NCBI GenBank assembly: GCA_016432725.1
Contig: JACJDG010000003.1
Coordinates: 7,470,001 to 7,534,000 of the forward strand
DNA from: Streptomyces sp. DHE7-1
GTDB lineage: Bacteria > Actinomycetota > Actinomycetes > Streptomycetales > Streptomycetaceae
DNA: 64,000 nt
Direction of reading: 5' to 3'
In this document: positions 61,297 to 64,000 of the stretch, piece after piece
Numbering within the stretch: the stretch's first letter is position 1
How the letters are laid out: every line of letters begins with the position of its first letter
Notes under the pieces: generated by a model
What the model saw: the letters and a program-made list of their open reading frames with translations, nothing else
The model's database searches: none
Told to the model about the DNA's origin: nothing
Program-made: the position numbers and the translations under genes

Positions 61297-64000
61297 TCAG
61301 GAAGGCAGGGGCGCCGCGGCGGTCAGGACGGCCCGCGCCGCCTCGGCCGGCCGCGTGCGCGGGAAGTAGTGCCCCCGTCGGGGAGTTCGTACAGCTCCAC
61401 GTGGTCGGCCAGCAGCAGCCAGTCCCGGTGGCGGTCGGCGTGCCCGGCGGTGTGCGGGTCGTCGGCGGCCACGACCACGGAGACCGGAGCGGCCAGCCGT
61501 ACCGCCGGCGGATCGCGCAGGGCGTCACGGAAGTAGCGGTGCGCGGACACGCAGTCGTGCCGGTAGGCGGCACCGATGAGCCCGGCGTGCCGGTCGTTCA
61601 GCTCCGCGAGTTCGGTGTAGCCGCTGTCCGAGGTCAGCCGGGCGGCGATCTCCGCGTCGCTGCGGCCGCTCAGCTCCTCGGCGGCGGCCCGCCGCTCGTC
61701 GGCGGTACCGAGCAACTGGGCGCCGAGGAACACCCGGGACACGGTCACCCCGCGCTCCTCGAGCCGTCTGGCCGTCTCCACGGCCGGTGCGGCGCCCGAC
61801 GAGTGGCCCCAGACCATGACCCGGGTCAGACCGTGCGCGGCGATCTCGTCCACGACCCGCTCCGCCACCCGCGCGACCGAAGCGAACGGCTCGGGACGGT
61901 CGGACAGGTCGTGCCCGGGCAGGTCGACCGCGAGGACCCGCAGGCCGCTGTCCGCCAGCACACCGGCCATCGGCTGGTAGTTGACGGCGTTGCCGCCCGC
62001 GTAGGGGAAGCAGATCAGGGCGCACTCCGCGGTACCGGCCGCCGGCGACAGCGGCTGGAGCAGCTCGGTGCGCTGCCGGCCCGCGCCGTCGAGCAGGGCC
62101 GCGAGGTCGGCGAGGACCGGCTGCCGGGTGATGTCCTTCAGGGACACCGCGCGGTCGAGCGCGATGGTGAGCCGGACCGCCGTCAGGGAGGTGCCGCCGG
62201 AGTCGAAGAAGTGGTCCGTCCGGCCGATCCGGTGCTCGGGCACACCGAGCAACTCGGCCCAGGCGGCCGCCAGTTTGCGCTCGGTCGGGGTGAGCGGCGC
62301 ACCCTCTCGCTCCTCGGGGCCGTCGCCCGCCGCGGGTTCCGGAGTGCGCTCGGCCAACGCGGTGAGCGCCTTGCGGTCGGTCTTGCCGTTGGCGGTCAGC
62401 GGCAGTTCCGGCTGCCAGTGGAAGGCCGAGGGCACCATGTAGCCGGGCAGCACGCCTCCCAGCGACTCGCGCAGCGTCTCCACGGTCTGCCGCTCACCCG
62501 TGTAGTAGGCGATGAGGTGCTTGCTCCCGCCGCCCTGCTCGGCGACGACCACCGAGGCGTCCCGCACCCCGGGGACCCGCAGCAGCGTGTTCTCGATCTC
62601 GCCGATCTCGATCCGGAAGCCGCGGATCTTGACCTGGTTGTCCCGGCGGCCCAGGAACTCCAGCCTGCCGTCCGGGTGCCAGCGCCCCAGTCACCGCCCA
62701 GGTAGAGCCGCTCACCCGGCCGGTAGGGGTCCTCGCGGTACGCCTCCCGGGTGCGCTCGGGGTCGTTGACGTACCCCCGGCCCACGCAGACACCGGAGAA
62801 CGCGATCAGGCCGGGGGCGCCCATCGGTACCGGCGCCAGCCGCTCGTCCACGACGTGGACGCGGACGTTGTTCACCGCGCGGCCCAGCAGCACCCGTTCG
62901 GGCACCCGGTCCATGACCTCGTGGTTGGTGTCGTCCGAGGTCTCCGTCAGGCCGTAGGCGTTGAGCAGCCCGATCCCCGGCCGGCTCGCGAACCACCGCT
63001 GGACCAGCTCCCGTTTCAGCGCCTCACCGGTCACCGACACCCGGCGCAGATCGGGAAGCTCGCGGGGGTGCCGCTCCAGGTACGCGACCACGACCTCCAG
63101 GTACGAGGGCACGACCTGCGCCACGGTGACCCGGCCCTCGGCCAGGGTGTCGACGAACCGCTCCACGTCCACGATCACGTCCTGCGGGACCAGCAGCGTC
63201 CGCCCGCCCACCAGCAGCGCGGACACCAGTTGCCACAGCGAGATGTCGAAGCACTGCGGAGCCGTCTGCGCCACCACCGAGCCCTCGCCGATCCCGAGGT
63301 CGTCGATCTTGGCGAAGAGGTGGTTGAGCATCCCCGCGTGCTCGCACATCGCGCCCTTCGGCTCGCCGGTGGAGCCGGAGGTGAAGTAGATGTAGGCGAG
63401 CTGTCCCGCGTCCACCCGCACCCCGGGGTCGTCCTCGGGGTGCGGCTCCGCGTAGGCCTCCTCGACCAGCAGCTTCGCGGTGTCCGAGAGCGTGGCGAGC
63501 GCCTCGTCGAGGGTGGCGGTGCTGCCGGACTCGGTCAGCACCAGGCGGCAGCCGGCCCGGGACAGGGTCGCCGCGATCCGGCCGGCGGGGAAGTGCGGCT
63601 CGATCGGCAGGTACACACCCCCGCCTTGAACACCGCCAGCGTCGCGGCCAGCCAGTCGAGGTCGCGTTCGGTGACCACGGCGACCACGTCCTCGCGGCCG
63701 ACCCCGCGGGCCAGCAGGGCCCGGGCCAGCCGGTTGGCGCGCGCGTTCAGCTCGCCGTAGGTCCACTCCCGGTCGCCCCGCACCGCCGCCACGGCCTCCG
63801 GATGCTCCCGGGCCCGCCGCTCGAACAGTTCGTGCGCCCGCGCGTCCGGCAGCGGCCGGTGCGGCCCGGCGAACCCTTCGAGCTGCTCGCGCACCTCGTC
63901 GTCGTCCAGCAGGCTCCGCTCCGTGTGCCCGGCGTCCACGTCGGCCGTCATCAGCCGCAGCGCCGTCAGGTGGTAGCCGGCGATCCGCTTCGCGCAGGCG
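61297..64000 (-). CDS. NRPS, C-terminal module A-PCP-TE (partial, three frameshifts)
   Basis: The gene enters from beyond the right edge; the tail of a condensation domain lies at 63900-64000 (KRIAGYHLTALRLM). An adenylation domain follows (YIYFTSGSTGEPKG, CFDISLWQLV, NAYGLTETSDD, GGDWGRWHP after repair, NGKTDRKAL). Then a carrier domain (FFDSGGTSLTAVRL, phosphopantetheine Ser) and a thioesterase (GHSSGAAP) end the chain. Frames break at 63619-63623, 62685-62688 and about 61374-61378; each needs one added base, giving a stop at 61297. By hand alignment to PheA the pocket is D I W Q S T A D D. Two acidic residues would suit a basic side chain such as diaminopropionate. Confidence 0.9.

Overview
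The window is about 73% G+C, with codon usage, leaderless start signals (TAnnnT boxes 6-8 nt upstream of ATG/GTG) and gene content typical of Streptomyces: SpoIIE-type phosphatases, SARP-type and IclR regulators, NCS1 permease, GH55/GH3 glycosidases, the gylR-glpK pair, and a nonribosomal peptide cluster. No rRNA, tRNA, CRISPR array or transposase was seen. It reads as accessory or arm-type chromosome rather than a core region.

Layout. (1) 1-6.1 kb: a stress/dormancy-like locus with three CBS-BON proteins, a STAS protein, a zinc alcohol dehydrogenase, an HTH-PPOX flavoprotein, an Rv1733c-like membrane protein and a cNMP-binding protein. Its promoter regions share GGGYCnnTCGGCCC-like palindromes resembling DevR/OsdR-type operators. 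(2) 6.4-9.2 kb: an idonate/gluconate dehydrogenase pair divergent from an IclR regulator with two clear operators. (3) 9.3-12.2 kb: DauR-like regulator, DSD1-type PLP enzyme and threonine dehydratase, a D-amino-acid/hydroxy-amino-acid catabolic unit. (4) 12.3-23.3 kb: mixed genes, including small zinc-ribbon proteins, NAD kinase, a DUF4232 lipoprotein, a sirtuin, a class A beta-lactamase-fold hydrolase, an NCS1 permease, an NmrA-like protein, a YihY-like protein, cyclophilin and a chimeric methyltransferase remnant. (5) 23.3-31.9 kb: a LacI-controlled glycan cassette (GH55, DUF1996, clan-A glycosidase with discoidin domain, GH3, LacI), with palindromic operators at both ends. (6) 32-42.8 kb: MFS transporter, lipoprotein, TetR/GDSL esterase, mycothiol-dependent isomerase family protein, two SpoIIE phosphatases, a GT4 glycosyltransferase with an unknown partner, an IclR regulator and an RsbW-like ATPase. 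(7) 42.9-52.9 kb: gylR-glpK, an SDR/TetR pair with a perfect 20-bp palindrome, a GntR-unknown-GMC oxidoreductase operon and a BBE-type FAD oxidase. (8) 53-56.2 kb: a large SARP/NB-ARC/TPR regulator. (9) 56.8-64 kb: FAD monooxygenase, then sbnA-sbnB (L-2,3-diaminopropionate synthesis), a TauD-type dioxygenase and an NRPS (A-PCP-TE, entering from beyond the right edge), all on the minus strand.

A property of the sequence matters for every reader. At least 22 breaks in 15 otherwise well-conserved genes are each repaired by adding one G or C to a short G/C run. All have the same sign (one base missing). This looks like homopolymer under-calling in the assembly, not gene decay, so the broken genes are annotated here as single CDSs with the break positions given. 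The most interesting biology is the diaminopropionate NRPS cluster at the right edge, the LacI-controlled beta-glucan cassette, the shared operator family in the CBS/stress locus, and the GntR/GMC operon with an unassigned partner protein.
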